Position numbers and translations under genes: made by a program. From Flavobacterium sp. UBA7663 (GTDB lineage Bacteria; Bacteroidota; Bacteroidia; Flavobacteriales; Flavobacteriaceae): a stretch of DNA of 64,000 bases. Below are positions 24,651 to 33,592 of this stretch, piece after piece. Positions within the stretch are counted from its first letter, which is position 1. Each line of letters opens with the position of its first letter. The notes beneath the pieces are model-generated. The model did no database searches. It saw only the letters and a list, made by a program, of their open reading frames with translations, and was not told the origin of the DNA. The DNA is taken from positions 170,308 to 234,307 of the forward strand of contig NZ_DLHR01000006.1 in NCBI RefSeq assembly GCF_002483315.1, given 5' to 3'.

Positions 24651-25013
24651 ATGAGTGGTAAAAAGAGACATAATCATAAGAATTTGAAAATTTGGTTATT
24701 AGGGATAGAAATAGCAAAAGACATTTCAGATATTTTAGTCCTTTTTCCAAAGCATGAACAATATGATTTAAGTTCTCAAATGAACAAAAGTTCAATTTCT
24801 ATTTCAAGTAATATTGCAGAAGGATCTTCACGAACAGATAAATCTTTCAGTCATTTTATTGATATATCTTTGGGCTCATCTTTTGAATTAGCAACTCAAC
24901 TTATTATAGCACGACACAAAAATTACATAGACGATAATACTCATCAAACAATTGAAAATAAACTAGAAGAATTTCAGAGAATGGCAATGGGATTTCAAAA
25001 CGGACTTCAATAA
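24651..25013 (+). CDS. Four-helix-bundle protein (23S rRNA intervening-sequence family)
   Basis: 120 residues from the ATG at 24651. KRHNHKNLKIWLLGIEIAKD, the FPKHEQYDLSSQMNKSSISISSNIAEGSSR stretch (with the diagnostic SSQM..S..S...IAEG) and FELATQLIIARHKNYI define the TIGR02436/S23 family. First described as encoded in 23S rRNA intervening sequences, these proteins form pentameric helical bundles, and their role is unknown. Here the gene lies between dapB and lepB and is bounded by a perfect 10-bp inverted repeat, which suggests a small mobile or domesticated cassette. Confidence 0.88.
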   Translation: MSGKKRHNHKNLKIWLLGIEIAKDISDILVLFPKHEQYDLSSQMNKSSISISSNIAEGSSRTDKSFSHFIDISLGSSFELATQLIIARHKNYIDDNTHQTIENKLEEFQRMAMGFQNGLQ

Positions 25014-25015
25014 AG

Positions 25016-25046
25016 TCTATATTCTATTCTCTATATTCTTTTTTCT
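25016..25046 (+). repeat. Right inverted repeat of the four-helix-bundle cassette
   Basis: TCTATATTCT (25016-25025) is the exact inverse of 24623-24632. A second CTATATTCT follows at 25030-25038, then a T-rich run. Confidence 0.65.
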
Positions 25047-25058
25047 AAAAATAAAATT

Positions 25059-26612
25059 ATGGAAATATCAGGTTGGTTAATCTTTATCTTATTAGTTCAA
25101 GTAATTCACGGAATTGGAACTTGGAAATTATATGTAAAAGCAGGTAGAAAAGCATGGGAAGCATTTGTTCCGGTGTATAACGGAATTGTATTAATGCAAA
25201 TCATCAACCGACCAAAATGGTGGATTTTATTGCTTTTTATTCCAGTCATCAACTTGTTTTTATTCCCAATTATTTGGATTGAAACCCTAAGAACTTTTGG
25301 TAAAAAATCAACCGTTGACATGGTTTTAGGTCTTATTACATTAGGATTTTACATCGCTTATGTAAATTACACACAAAAAGTAACCTATCATGCAAATCGC
25401 GATTTAACGGCACCAAACAAAACAATGGATACTTTGGGTTCGTTGTCTTTTGCAATTGTTGTTGCGACCTTAGTTCACACGTATTTCATACAACCTTATA
25501 CCATTCCAACTTCATCATTAGAAAAATCGTTATTGGTAGGAGACTTTTTATTTGTGAGTAAATTTCATTATGGAGCAAGAACCCCAATGACGCCAATTGC
25601 TGCACCTATGGTTCATGATACTTTACCAATTGTAAAAGTAAAATCATATAGTGCTAAACCTTCATTACCTTATTTTAGATTTCCTGCATTGCAAAAAATT
25701 GAGCGTAATGATATTGTAGTTTTCAACTGGCCAGCTGATACTTTATTTCACATGTACAAAGCGGCTGATAAAAGATACGATAAGCCTATCGACAAGAAAA
25801 CCAATTATGTAAAACGTTGTACGGCTATTCCTGGTGATAAAATTGAAATTAAAGAAGGTATTATTTTTATAAATGGAAAAGAATCAATTCTTCCAGAAAG
25901 AGCGAAACCGCAGTATTCATATAAAGTAGCTTGGGACGGAAAAACACCCGTTGATTTAGATTATATTAAAAAAGAACTCAATATAACGGATGCTTTTGGA
26001 CAGATAGCAAACGACACTTTAATTTTCAGTGCTTTACCTCAATCGTCTGTAGATAGATTAAAAAATATTCCTGGACTTACCAAAGTTGAACGCATTATTC
26101 ATAAAGAAACTGATAAAACTATTTTTCCTGGAACAAAAGATTGGAACGTAGACAATTTAGGCCCAATTTACATTCCTGAAGCAGGAAAAACAGTTGAATT
26201 AAATAAAGAAACACTTCCTTTTTATAAAAAAGTAATAGGTGAATACGAAGGAAACGATTTAAAAGTAAATGGTAATGAAATTCGTATCAACGGACAAGTT
26301 GCAACTTCTTATACTTTCAAACAAGATTACTATTGGATGATGGGAGACAATCGTCACAACTCATTAGATTCACGTTATTGGGGCTTTGTTCCGGCTGATC
26401 ATATCGTTGGAAAACCAATTTTCATTTGGATGAGTATTGATGGTATCAACGATGGCCTCAAAAACTGGAGCATTCGTTGGGACAGATTATTCACAACTGT
26501 TCGTGGTGATGGGCAACCAAAATCGTATTTCCAATATTTCTTAATTGCTTTAGCAGCTTACTTTGCTTTTGATTATTTCAGAAAAAAGAAGAAAAAGAAA
26601 GAAGACGCTTAA
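25059..26612 (+). CDS. lepB: Signal peptidase I (long Bacteroidota form)
   Basis: 517 residues, about twice the enterobacterial size apart from extra domains. Hydrophobic N-terminal segments (about 5-25, 45-90) and a helix before the catalytic part anchor it in the inner membrane. The peptidase S26 motifs are present: YTIPTSSLEKSLLVGDFLFV with the catalytic Ser at about 153, NYVKRCTAIPGDKIEI with the general-base Lys at about 252, and MMGDNRHNSLDSRYWGFV near 440. A C-terminal helix is followed by a poly-Lys tail. It removes Sec signal peptides, including those of the T9SS cargo in this window. wbqC follows 15 bp later. Confidence 0.95.
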   Translation: MEISGWLIFILLVQVIHGIGTWKLYVKAGRKAWEAFVPVYNGIVLMQIINRPKWWILLLFIPVINLFLFPIIWIETLRTFGKKSTVDMVLGLITLGFYIAYVNYTQKVTYHANRDLTAPNKTMDTLGSLSFAIVVATLVHTYFIQPYTIPTSSLEKSLLVGDFLFVSKFHYGARTPMTPIAAPMVHDTLPIVKVKSYSAKPSLPYFRFPALQKIERNDIVVFNWPADTLFHMYKAADKRYDKPIDKKTNYVKRCTAIPGDKIEIKEGIIFINGKESILPERAKPQYSYKVAWDGKTPVDLDYIKKELNITDAFGQIANDTLIFSALPQSSVDRLKNIPGLTKVERIIHKETDKTIFPGTKDWNVDNLGPIYIPEAGKTVELNKETLPFYKKVIGEYEGNDLKVNGNEIRINGQVATSYTFKQDYYWMMGDNRHNSLDSRYWGFVPADHIVGKPIFIWMSIDGINDGLKNWSIRWDRLFTTVRGDGQPKSYFQYFLIALAAYFAFDYFRKKKKKKEDA

Positions 26613-26627
26613 TTTCAAATTACCAAA

Positions 26628-27239
26628 ATGAACATCCTTATACATCCAACTTATTTTCCATCAATTAGTCATTACATTGCTATGATTAAGGCTGATTCAG
26701 TTACGTTTGAAATGGAAGATAATTTCCAAAAACAAACCAACAGAAATAGGATGTATATTTATAGTCCAAACGGTGTTCAATTACTAAATATTCCTGTAAA
26801 ACATGCTATTGAAAAACATCAAAAATATAAAGATGTTCGTATTGAAAATGATTTTGGATGGCAAAAAAACCACTTTAAATCCTTAGAAGCAGCTTACCGA
26901 ACTTCTCCTTTCTTTGAATATTTTGAAGATGATTTTCGTCCATTATTTGAAAAAAAACATGAGTTTTTAATGGATTTGAATTTAGAAGTTTTTCAATTAG
27001 TAAATGATTCATTAGGAATTAATATCCAACCCCAAAAAACTACTGAATTCTTCCATGAAGTTCCTGATTATACTGATTTCAGACATTTAGTAAACGGGAA
27101 AAAAGACACCACTCAAATAGAAGAATACACGCAGGTTTTCAATGAAAAACATGGTTTTATCAATAATTTAAGCATTCTGGATTTGCTATTTAACGACGGT
27201 AGATATGCCGTAGATTATTTGAAGAACCAACAACTTTAG
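26628..27239 (+). CDS. WbqC family protein
   Basis: 203 residues. ILIHPTYFPSISHYIAMIKAD, NRMYIYSPNGVQLLNIPVKH and ENDFGWQKNHFKSLEAAYRTSPFFEYF are WbqC signatures. Members occur near O-antigen and sugar-nucleotide genes and are proposed to help make or transfer modified sugars, with no defined reaction. It is probably the last gene of the parA-lepB run. It ends two bases before the stop codon of the convergent EEP gene, with no visible terminator between them. Confidence 0.85.
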   Translation: MNILIHPTYFPSISHYIAMIKADSVTFEMEDNFQKQTNRNRMYIYSPNGVQLLNIPVKHAIEKHQKYKDVRIENDFGWQKNHFKSLEAAYRTSPFFEYFEDDFRPLFEKKHEFLMDLNLEVFQLVNDSLGINIQPQKTTEFFHEVPDYTDFRHLVNGKKDTTQIEEYTQVFNEKHGFINNLSILDLLFNDGRYAVDYLKNQQL

Positions 27240-27241
27240 CA

Positions 27242-28282
27242 TTATTCTTTTTCTCCGATTTTCAAACGTGTAATTTGCGGAAAATGATCACTTTGCTGAA
27301 AAGTTTCAATCGATTTGAATTCCTTTACTTCAATATTTTCTTCTACAAAAACATAATCAATTCTAGCAGGATAATATTTGTAATTATACGATTTACCAAA
27401 ACCAGTTCCTGCTTGTTCAAAAGCATCTTTCATATCGCCTTTAATGGTTCGATACACATAAGAAAAAGCACTATTGTTCAAATCGCCACAAATAATTTTT
27501 GAAAATTTACAATCTTCAAAATGCTTTTTAATCAATTCAGCCTGTTGCTGCTGCACAGTAAAAGCTTCACTTAAACGTTTGAAAATAAACTTTGACTTTT
27601 CCTCATCAATTTTTTCATGAATATCAGTACTGATTTTTATGGATTGTAAATGCATACTGTAAACACGCATGGTATCTTTACCTTTAACAATATCAGCAAA
27701 AATGACATTGTTGCTAGAATTTGGAAACTCAATTTCTCCTTCGTCAATTATTTTAAAATTAGAATAAATGGCTTGTCCGTATTTATTTTTTCCTCCGTAC
27801 AATTTTGTAAAATTGTATTTAAAATTGAACGATTTCGAAACCAATTTGTTTGGAGAAAATTCTTGCAAACACAAAATATCAGGCTGTTCTTCCACTATGA
27901 ATTTTGAAATTTGTTCAGGTACATCTGTATTGGGTAACCATTCATATAAATTGAATAATCTAACGTTGTAACTCATCAATTTAAAATCGGAATTTTCAGT
28001 TGGAATATTGGTTTCAGAAAATTTATAAAATCGATTTACAAACGTAATTCCTAGCAACAAAACAAATCCAGAAAGCAACATATAACGCTTTAACTGAAGT
28101 AACCAATACACAAAAAAGAAAAAGTTAAGGAATAAAAAAACAGGTAATCCTAATGTTAAAACGCTTAAAAATGGAAAAACTTTTGGCGCTAAAAAAGGTA
28201 AAGTATAAGCAACGAAAGTTACTACAGCTAGAACTATATTAAGAAAAAACATTAATTTGCTTAACCAACTTTGCTTTTGCAT
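27242..28282 (-). CDS. Membrane-anchored endonuclease/exonuclease/phosphatase family protein
   Basis: 346 residues. Three hydrophobic segments in the first 90 residues, then an EEP-fold domain: LMSYNVRLFN, DILCLQEFSP (catalytic Glu), YSMHLQSIKI, IICGDLNNSAFSYVY (Asp-x-Asn), ARIDYVFV and QSDHFPQI (C-terminal Asp-His). All metal-dependent active-site motifs are intact. The substrate could be nucleic acid, phosphoinositide-like or another phosphodiester. The membrane anchor suggests action outside the cytosol. It is last in the TPR-ribH-mutL-rhomboid run. Confidence 0.88.
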   Translation of the reverse strand: MQKQSWLSKLMFFLNIVLAVVTFVAYTLPFLAPKVFPFLSVLTLGLPVFLFLNFFFFVYWLLQLKRYMLLSGFVLLLGITFVNRFYKFSETNIPTENSDFKLMSYNVRLFNLYEWLPNTDVPEQISKFIVEEQPDILCLQEFSPNKLVSKSFNFKYNFTKLYGGKNKYGQAIYSNFKIIDEGEIEFPNSSNNVIFADIVKGKDTMRVYSMHLQSIKISTDIHEKIDEEKSKFIFKRLSEAFTVQQQQAELIKKHFEDCKFSKIICGDLNNSAFSYVYRTIKGDMKDAFEQAGTGFGKSYNYKYYPARIDYVFVEENIEVKEFKSIETFQQSDHFPQITRLKIGEKE

Positions 28283-28285
28283 GTA

Positions 28286-29143
28286 CTACTTTCCTGCTTT
28301 AAATAGGAATTCCTTTTCTTCTTTTGTTAAACTATCATAACCCGATTTACTGATTTTATCTAAAATATCATCAATCTGTTTTTGTGTTACATCTTTATTC
28401 TCTTGAAACGAATTTACGCCATTTTTTGTTGTATTACGATGCACTTTTTTAAATGGTGTTTTCTTTTTTGGTTTTAAAAGATTCGCAAAACCATCTAATA
28501 GAGCTGAAAAAGGCTTTGTAATATCTGTACCCGATTGCAATAATTTTATGTAGATAAATCCGAATAAAGCGCCACCAAGATGTGCTAAATGTCCGCCAGT
28601 GTTATCTAACGGCATTTGAATTAAATCAACTAACAAAATCACAAAAGCGACATGCCATAATTTTACAATTCCGATTAACGGGATACGCAACAACATAAAA
28701 GGCGCATACGTTGCTGTAGCAATTAAAATGGCCATAATAGCACCACTTGCTCCAACTAACAAACCTGCTTTTCCAATAAAAATATAAGATATAACGAAGG
28801 TGATTCCAGAGAAAATACCGCCTAAAACATAAACACCGAATAACTGCTTATCTGTAAAATAGGTATTAAATAAACGTCCTGAAAAATGAAGCACCATAAG
28901 ATTAAAAATCAAATGCAAAAATCCACCATGAAAGAAATTAAACGTAATTAATGTCCAAGGTGTTCTAATGAACGTTCCTAAATCAGAAGACAAAGCAATC
29001 CATGTTGGAATTTGGAATTTCCCAACAGAAAAACTATAAAAAAACACCAACGAAAACAAGAAGAAACCAATGTTCCAAAAGATTAACTTTTGCACCATGC
29101 CTCCTGTTTTGTATTGTAGTTTTAAATCGTCTAAAATGTTCAT
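28286..29143 (-). CDS. Rhomboid intramembrane serine protease (copy 1)
   Basis: 285 residues, six transmembrane segments. GFLHLIFNLMVLHFSGRLF (the HxxxN region), LLVGASGAIMAILIA with the GASG catalytic Ser, and GGHLAHLGGALFGFIYIKL with the catalytic His form a complete rhomboid core. A cytosolic C-terminal tail of about 85 residues (KKKTPFKKVHR, DDILDKISKSGYDSLTKEEKEFLFKAGK) matches the DUF6576-type extension of Bacteroidota rhomboids. It lies 35 bp after another rhomboid gene. Confidence 0.93.
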   Translation of the reverse strand: MNILDDLKLQYKTGGMVQKLIFWNIGFFLFSLVFFYSFSVGKFQIPTWIALSSDLGTFIRTPWTLITFNFFHGGFLHLIFNLMVLHFSGRLFNTYFTDKQLFGVYVLGGIFSGITFVISYIFIGKAGLLVGASGAIMAILIATATYAPFMLLRIPLIGIVKLWHVAFVILLVDLIQMPLDNTGGHLAHLGGALFGFIYIKLLQSGTDITKPFSALLDGFANLLKPKKKTPFKKVHRNTTKNGVNSFQENKDVTQKQIDDILDKISKSGYDSLTKEEKEFLFKAGK

Positions 29144-29178
29144 CTTTTTTCTTTGTTCTTATTTCTATTTTCTAAAAA

Positions 29179-29928
29179 CTATCTATCCCAACGGTTTTTA
29201 TCAAACTGATTTTTCTTCCAATACCACATCATAACAAAACCAATCAAAGCACCACCAACGTGAGCAAAATGGGCAATATTACCTCCAAAAAGACTAATTC
29301 CTGTTACCCCAGAAAATAAATCTAACAATACGATTACAGGAACAAAATATTTTGCTTTAACTGGCACAGGAATAAACATCATCATCAACTCAGCATTTGG
29401 AAACATAAAAGCAAAAGCAACTAATAAGCCATAAATAGCTCCAGAAGCTCCTACTGCCTGATTATTAAAGGCATCTCCCATTTGATTTACATAATTTTGA
29501 AGTAAAACCGTATCAGAAGCATTAATATTTACACTATCTCCCTTTATTAAAGTTTGAATATCTTGAACAGAAACGCCACTCTGTATTAAGAAATTTTGAG
29601 CGTCATGAAAGTAATAATAATTCACACCTGAATGAATTATGGCTGCTCCTAATCCACAAGAAAGATAGAAAAACAAAAACTTTTTTGCTCCCCAAAAATG
29701 TTCCAAGGCACTTCCGAAAGAAATTAAAGCGAACATATTAAAGAAAATATGCATCAAACTTCCATGCATGAACATGTGTGTTATCGGTTGCCAAAATTTA
29801 AAACCATCGCTTTCAAAATAATGAAGCGATAATAATTCATTGGCTTGTGGCACTAAATAACTTCCTATAAAAAATAAAACGTTAATAATTAATAACTGTT
29901 TTACAGTATCGGTCATATTATTCATCAT
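29179..29928 (-). CDS. Rhomboid intramembrane serine protease (copy 2)
   Basis: 249 residues. HMFMHGSLMHIFFNMFALISFG, NQAVGASGAIYGLLVAFAFM (catalytic Ser) and AHFAHVGGALIGFVMMWYW (catalytic His). A loop of about 45 residues (HDAQNFLIQSGVSVQDIQTL and following) before the GASG helix is longer than in copy 1. No C-terminal extension. The ATG overlaps the mutL stop (4 bp), so it is translationally coupled to mutL. The side-by-side paralogs probably arose by an old duplication. Confidence 0.93.
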   Translation of the reverse strand: MMNNMTDTVKQLLIINVLFFIGSYLVPQANELLSLHYFESDGFKFWQPITHMFMHGSLMHIFFNMFALISFGSALEHFWGAKKFLFFYLSCGLGAAIIHSGVNYYYFHDAQNFLIQSGVSVQDIQTLIKGDSVNINASDTVLLQNYVNQMGDAFNNQAVGASGAIYGLLVAFAFMFPNAELMMMFIPVPVKAKYFVPVIVLLDLFSGVTGISLFGGNIAHFAHVGGALIGFVMMWYWKKNQFDKNRWDR

Positions 29929-31781
29929 AAGGCAAATCTTTTATCTAAATCTTCTACCGTTAAGGTAATAAATGTGGGTTTTTGAAAAGGAGAAACATTT
30001 GGGTCTTTACAAGCAAATAACGAATTTACCAAATTTTCTTGTTCCTTCACCGTCAAATATGTTCCTGTTTTCACCGCCATACTTTTTGCCATTGATTTGG
30101 CAATACTATCACTTTGTGAAAAACTACTTTCCGGAATTTCGTTTTGTAAATTACTAATTAATTCTTCTAGAACAATCGAAACTTCGCTTTCAGCCATTCC
30201 AATTGGCAATCCCGAAATCTGAACTGAATCGCTATTGAAAGCATCAAAAACAAATCCTGTATTTTCTAACGACGATTGTAATTCGCTTAATAAAACCATT
30301 TCTTCCGAAGAAAAATACAATTCCAAAGGAAACAACAATTGCTGACTCGATGCTTTTTGAACCGTAATGCTTGTTAGAAATTGTTCGTATAACACACGTT
30401 GGTGTGCTCTACCCTGATCAATTACTAACATGCCCGATTTTATAGCACTTACAATATATTTTTTATGAATTTGATACGTTGAAGAAGATTTTGTTTCCTC
30501 AACCTCATCATCAAATAATTTTCCAGTCACTTCTTCGCTTTCAAATGAAAACTGTTCTAATTCTTGTGTTTCTTGCTTTAATCCTACATATAAACTTTCC
30601 CAACTTGCAGAAGACGTTTCTCTCTTGTAACTTCCAAAAGAAGAAAGCGATTTAGCAGCTGGTTTATCAGTTGCAAATGGATTAAAACTAGAATCCACTT
30701 GAATCGTTGGAAAATCGGCTTCTTTATCTTTGTATTGATATGGCGTATCTAAATTTGAATCGCGCTCAAAATCTAAAACTGGCGCCACATTAAACTGACC
30801 TAAACTATGTTTTACAGCCGAACGCAAAATCGCATATAACGAATGTTCATCGTCGAACTTGATTTCGGTTTTGGTAGGATGAATATTGATATCAATGGTG
30901 TGAGGTGGCACTTGCAAATACAAAAAATAACTTGGTTGATTGCCTTCCTTTAACAAACCTTCATACGCATTCATAATAGCATGATGCAAATAAGCACTTT
31001 TGATATATCTGTCATTTACAAAGAAAAACTGTTCGCCTCTACTTTTCTTGGCGAATTCGGGCTTTCCTACAAATCCTGTAATATTAATTAATTCTGTTTC
31101 TTCTGAAACAGGTACTAATTTTTCATTGGTTTTTCCACTAAAAATATTGACGATGCGTTGACGATAATTTGAACTTGGTAAATTATACAACTCACTTCCG
31201 TTATGAATCAACGTAAACGAAATTGACGGATGCGCCATTGCTACACGCTGGAATTCATCCATCACATGACGAAATTCTACTGTTTCCGATTTCAAAAAAT
31301 TTCTTCGAGCCGGAATATTAAAAAAAAGGTTTTTAACAGCAAACGAAGTTCCTTTTGGCAAAACGGCCACTTCTTGAGTTACTAATTTACTGCCTTCAAT
31401 TACGACATGCGTTCCTAATTCTTCTTGATCTTGTTTGGTTTTCATTTCTACATGAGCAATTGCGGCAATTGAAGCTAATGCTTCTCCACGAAAACCTTTG
31501 GTATGCAAATCAAATAAATCTTCTGCTTGGCGAATTTTAGAAGTAGCATGACGCTCGAAACACAAACGCGCATCAGTGGTATTCATACCTAAACCGTTAT
31601 CAATTACTTGAACTAAGGTTTTACCAGCTTCTTTAACGATTAATTTTATATCGGTAGCTTTAGCATCAACGGCATTTTCCAACAACTCTTTTACTACAGA
31701 AGCAGGTCGCTGAACCACTTCTCCTGCAGCAATTTGATTGGCAACATGATCCGGTAAAAGTTGAATAATACTCGCTGCCAT
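29925..31781 (-). CDS. mutL: DNA mismatch repair protein MutL
   Basis: 618 residues. GHKL ATPase domain: IAAGEVVQRPASVVKELLENAVDA, DNGLGMNTTDARLCFERHATSK, and TKGFRGEALASIAAIA. The linker is variable and Ser-rich (about 340-430). The C-terminal dimerisation domain contains DQGRAHQRVLYEQFL, where many MutLs have the DQHAxxER motif. The ACKDPNVSPFQKPTFITLT tail normally carries the CPHGRP endonuclease motif, which is altered here, so endonuclease activity is doubtful. It connects MutS recognition to excision. Its ATG overlaps the stop of the small membrane protein gene by one base. Confidence 0.95.
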   Translation of the reverse strand: MAASIIQLLPDHVANQIAAGEVVQRPASVVKELLENAVDAKATDIKLIVKEAGKTLVQVIDNGLGMNTTDARLCFERHATSKIRQAEDLFDLHTKGFRGEALASIAAIAHVEMKTKQDQEELGTHVVIEGSKLVTQEVAVLPKGTSFAVKNLFFNIPARRNFLKSETVEFRHVMDEFQRVAMAHPSISFTLIHNGSELYNLPSSNYRQRIVNIFSGKTNEKLVPVSEETELINITGFVGKPEFAKKSRGEQFFFVNDRYIKSAYLHHAIMNAYEGLLKEGNQPSYFLYLQVPPHTIDINIHPTKTEIKFDDEHSLYAILRSAVKHSLGQFNVAPVLDFERDSNLDTPYQYKDKEADFPTIQVDSSFNPFATDKPAAKSLSSFGSYKRETSSASWESLYVGLKQETQELEQFSFESEEVTGKLFDDEVEETKSSSTYQIHKKYIVSAIKSGMLVIDQGRAHQRVLYEQFLTSITVQKASSQQLLFPLELYFSSEEMVLLSELQSSLENTGFVFDAFNSDSVQISGLPIGMAESEVSIVLEELISNLQNEIPESSFSQSDSIAKSMAKSMAVKTGTYLTVKEQENLVNSLFACKDPNVSPFQKPTFITLTVEDLDKRFAL

Positions 31782-32074
31782 TATTTTCTTCTAAAAATGG
31801 AAAAATCAAAATCGATGATAAAGAAAAATATCAACACCAATACCAAAGCAATAATGATTACTCTCATATTGAAAGATCTATTCTTTCGGTTACGACTACT
31901 ATCACGTGCATCTTGCCATTGACCTCTAAAATCATTATAACTCACTCCCTCTCTATCACGACGAATAGGTGAATCAAAATCAAACGGATTATCAACTGTT
32001 TTTCCCTGATAATGACGTGGTGTATAATTGAATTGCTTATTTTTTGGCATTCTACCTTTTCCAAACTTAATCAT
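31781..32074 (-). CDS. Small single-pass membrane protein, Arg/Asn-rich
   Basis: 97 residues. A hydrophilic N-terminal part (KNKQFNYTPRHYQG, NPFDFDSPIRRDREGVSY) is followed by one transmembrane helix (about 70-90, MRVIIIALVLVLIFFFIIDF). The orientation is probably N-in, with a short positively charged end. No domain recognised. I recall that it is conserved next to mutL in Flavobacteriia, and it may be a membrane adaptor, but there is no evidence for a specific role. Coupled to mutL by a one-base overlap. Confidence 0.75.
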   Translation of the reverse strand: MIKFGKGRMPKNKQFNYTPRHYQGKTVDNPFDFDSPIRRDREGVSYNDFRGQWQDARDSSRNRKNRSFNMRVIIIALVLVLIFFFIIDFDFSIFRRK

Positions 32075-32136
32075 GTCGCATTATTTTTTTCAAATTTAGG
32101 GATTTTTACGCTTTTAACCTCCAAATTTTTGTTAAC

Positions 32137-32162
32137 AAAAAATCCCGATGAAAATCGGGATT
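32137..32162 (-). terminator. Terminator after ribH
   Basis: Perfect 9-bp stem AATCCCGAT/ATCGGGATT (32141-32149 with 32154-32162) with a GAAA loop. On the minus strand it is followed by a TTTTTT run. It would separate TPR-ribH from the 97-residue gene, or attenuate read-through. Confidence 0.8.
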
Positions 32163-32189
32163 AGTATATTGATTTTAAAGGAAATCCTT

Positions 32190-32675
32190 TTATTTTCTAT
32201 TCAAATCTACCATTTTAATTGCAGCAATTGCAGCTTCTACACCTTTATTTCCGTGTTTCCCACCACTTCTATCTAACGATTGTTGCATGTTGTTATCGGT
32301 TAATACACAAAAAATGGTTGGTACATCATATAAAAGATTTAAATCTTTCATTCCTTGTGTAACACCTTCGCATACAAATTCGAAATGCATAGTTTCACCT
32401 TTAATTACACATCCAATTACAATTACAGCATCTAGCTCTAATTTTTCATGCATTTGTCGTGCTCCGAAAATCAATTCAAAACTTCCTGGTACATCCCATC
32501 GCGTGATATTTTCTGGTAAAGCACCACAATCTGTTAAGGCAGCAAAAGCACCATTATACAAACCTTCAGTTACTTGTTCGTTCCATTCTGAAACAACAAT
32601 CCCAAACCGAAAATCTTTCGCGTTTGGGATTGTGTTTTTATCATAATTAGATAAATTTTTATTTTCTGTTGCCAT
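32190..32675 (-). CDS. ribH: 6,7-dimethyl-8-ribityllumazine synthase
   Basis: 161 residues. FGIVVSEWNEQVTEGLYNGA, WDVPGSFELIFGARQM, AVIVIGCVIKGETMHFEFVCEGVTQG (substrate-binding, with the catalytic His in MHFEF) and TIFCVLTDNNMQQSLDRSGGKHGNKGVEAA cover the whole family profile. It condenses the ribityl-uracil with dihydroxybutanone phosphate to give lumazine, the riboflavin precursor. Lies 2 bp after the TPR gene, so the two are co-transcribed. No FMN riboswitch is visible upstream. Confidence 0.97.
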   Translation of the reverse strand: MATENKNLSNYDKNTIPNAKDFRFGIVVSEWNEQVTEGLYNGAFAALTDCGALPENITRWDVPGSFELIFGARQMHEKLELDAVIVIGCVIKGETMHFEFVCEGVTQGMKDLNLLYDVPTIFCVLTDNNMQQSLDRSGGKHGNKGVEAAIAAIKMVDLNRK

Positions 32676-32677
32676 TC

Positions 32678-33457
32678 TTATTCAGTCATTGCAATGAAAG
32701 CGTCAATATTCATTCCTTCTTTAGAAGTTTCATATTTTTCTTTAATCTCCACAAATAATTTATTTGCTTCAGCTTTTTTACCAGCTGCTAAATACAATTG
32801 AGCTGCTTTTAATAAAAATCTTGGCGTAGTGAAATCATTTTCAGAAGCTTCAGCTGCTTTTTTGTAATGAGCAATAGCATCATCTACTTTATTAGTTTCT
32901 GCTAAAGCATCTCCAATAGCTCCTAAAGCCAATGGTTTTAAAATAGCATCTTCCGATTTGAATTTTTCTAAATACGTAATTGCATTTTTAAAATCGCCTA
33001 AGTTTAAGTAAGCCATACCTGCGTGGTAATTTGCTAAGTTTCCAGCATCAGTACCAGCATATTGCTCTGCAATTCCGATAAAACCTAATTTACCTTCACC
33101 ACCTTTAAGTGCTAAATTGTATAATGAATCATTTTTCTCAGTAGCATCAACTGCTTGTTGAAAATATTGTTGCGCTTGGAAAATTTCGTTTGTAGCTTTT
33201 TCTTCTTTTGGCTCTACAACAAAACGATTGTATAACAAATAACCTAAAGTTGCGATTGCAATTGCTCCAACCACTCCTAAAATTACTTTTTGATTCTTAG
33301 CTACCCAATCTTCCGTTTTAGATGCTGTTTCGTCTAATGTATTGAAAACCTCAGCGGTTGTACTATCGGTAGTATCAACTACTTCTTCTAATTCGTTTTC
33401 AACTTTAGCTTCTTCTGGTTTTGGAGCTTTGTATCCTCTTTTGTTATATGTTGCCAT
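32678..33457 (-). CDS. Tetratricopeptide repeat protein, YfgM-like, single-pass membrane
   Basis: 259 residues. About 55 polar residues, one transmembrane helix (about 60-78, VILGVVGAIAIATLGYLLY), then TPR units from about 95 to 250 (NYHAGMAYLNLGDFKNAITYLEKF, LGAIGDALAETNKVDDAIAHYKKA, LKAAQLYLAAGKKAEANKLF). The layout matches the YfgM/Tol-Pal-associated TPR_21 group: a membrane anchor with periplasmic TPRs that act in envelope protein handling. First gene of the ribH-mutL operon, with a -7 box at 33480-33487. Confidence 0.85.
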   Translation of the reverse strand: MATYNKRGYKAPKPEEAKVENELEEVVDTTDSTTAEVFNTLDETASKTEDWVAKNQKVILGVVGAIAIATLGYLLYNRFVVEPKEEKATNEIFQAQQYFQQAVDATEKNDSLYNLALKGGEGKLGFIGIAEQYAGTDAGNLANYHAGMAYLNLGDFKNAITYLEKFKSEDAILKPLALGAIGDALAETNKVDDAIAHYKKAAEASENDFTTPRFLLKAAQLYLAAGKKAEANKLFVEIKEKYETSKEGMNIDAFIAMTE

Positions 33458-33479
33458 TTATATTAAATTTAATGAGGTG

Positions 33480-33487
33480 CAAAAATA
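33480..33487 (-). promoter_or_regulatory. -7 box of the TPR-ribH-mutL operon
   Basis: The minus strand reads TATTTTTG (TAnnTTTG), 22 bases before the TPR gene ATG. Divergent with the recF promoter. Confidence 0.55.
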
Positions 33488-33542
33488 TAATTTTTATTAA
33501 AATTAAAAACCATTTTAGTATATATTTTTAACAAATTCGATT

Positions 33543-33550
33543 TACTTTTG
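33543..33550 (+). promoter_or_regulatory. -7 box of recF
   Basis: TACTTTTG matches TAnnTTTG, 42 bases before the recF GTG. No clear TTG at the -33 spacing. Confidence 0.5.
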
Positions 33551-33592
33551 CATTAAGTCCTATTTTTAGTCCAAAATCAAAGTATATTTATT

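Noticed and set aside
32141..32162. Possible riboswitch near ribH
   Set aside because: It is a simple hairpin with a GAAA loop downstream of ribH, not an FMN riboswitch.
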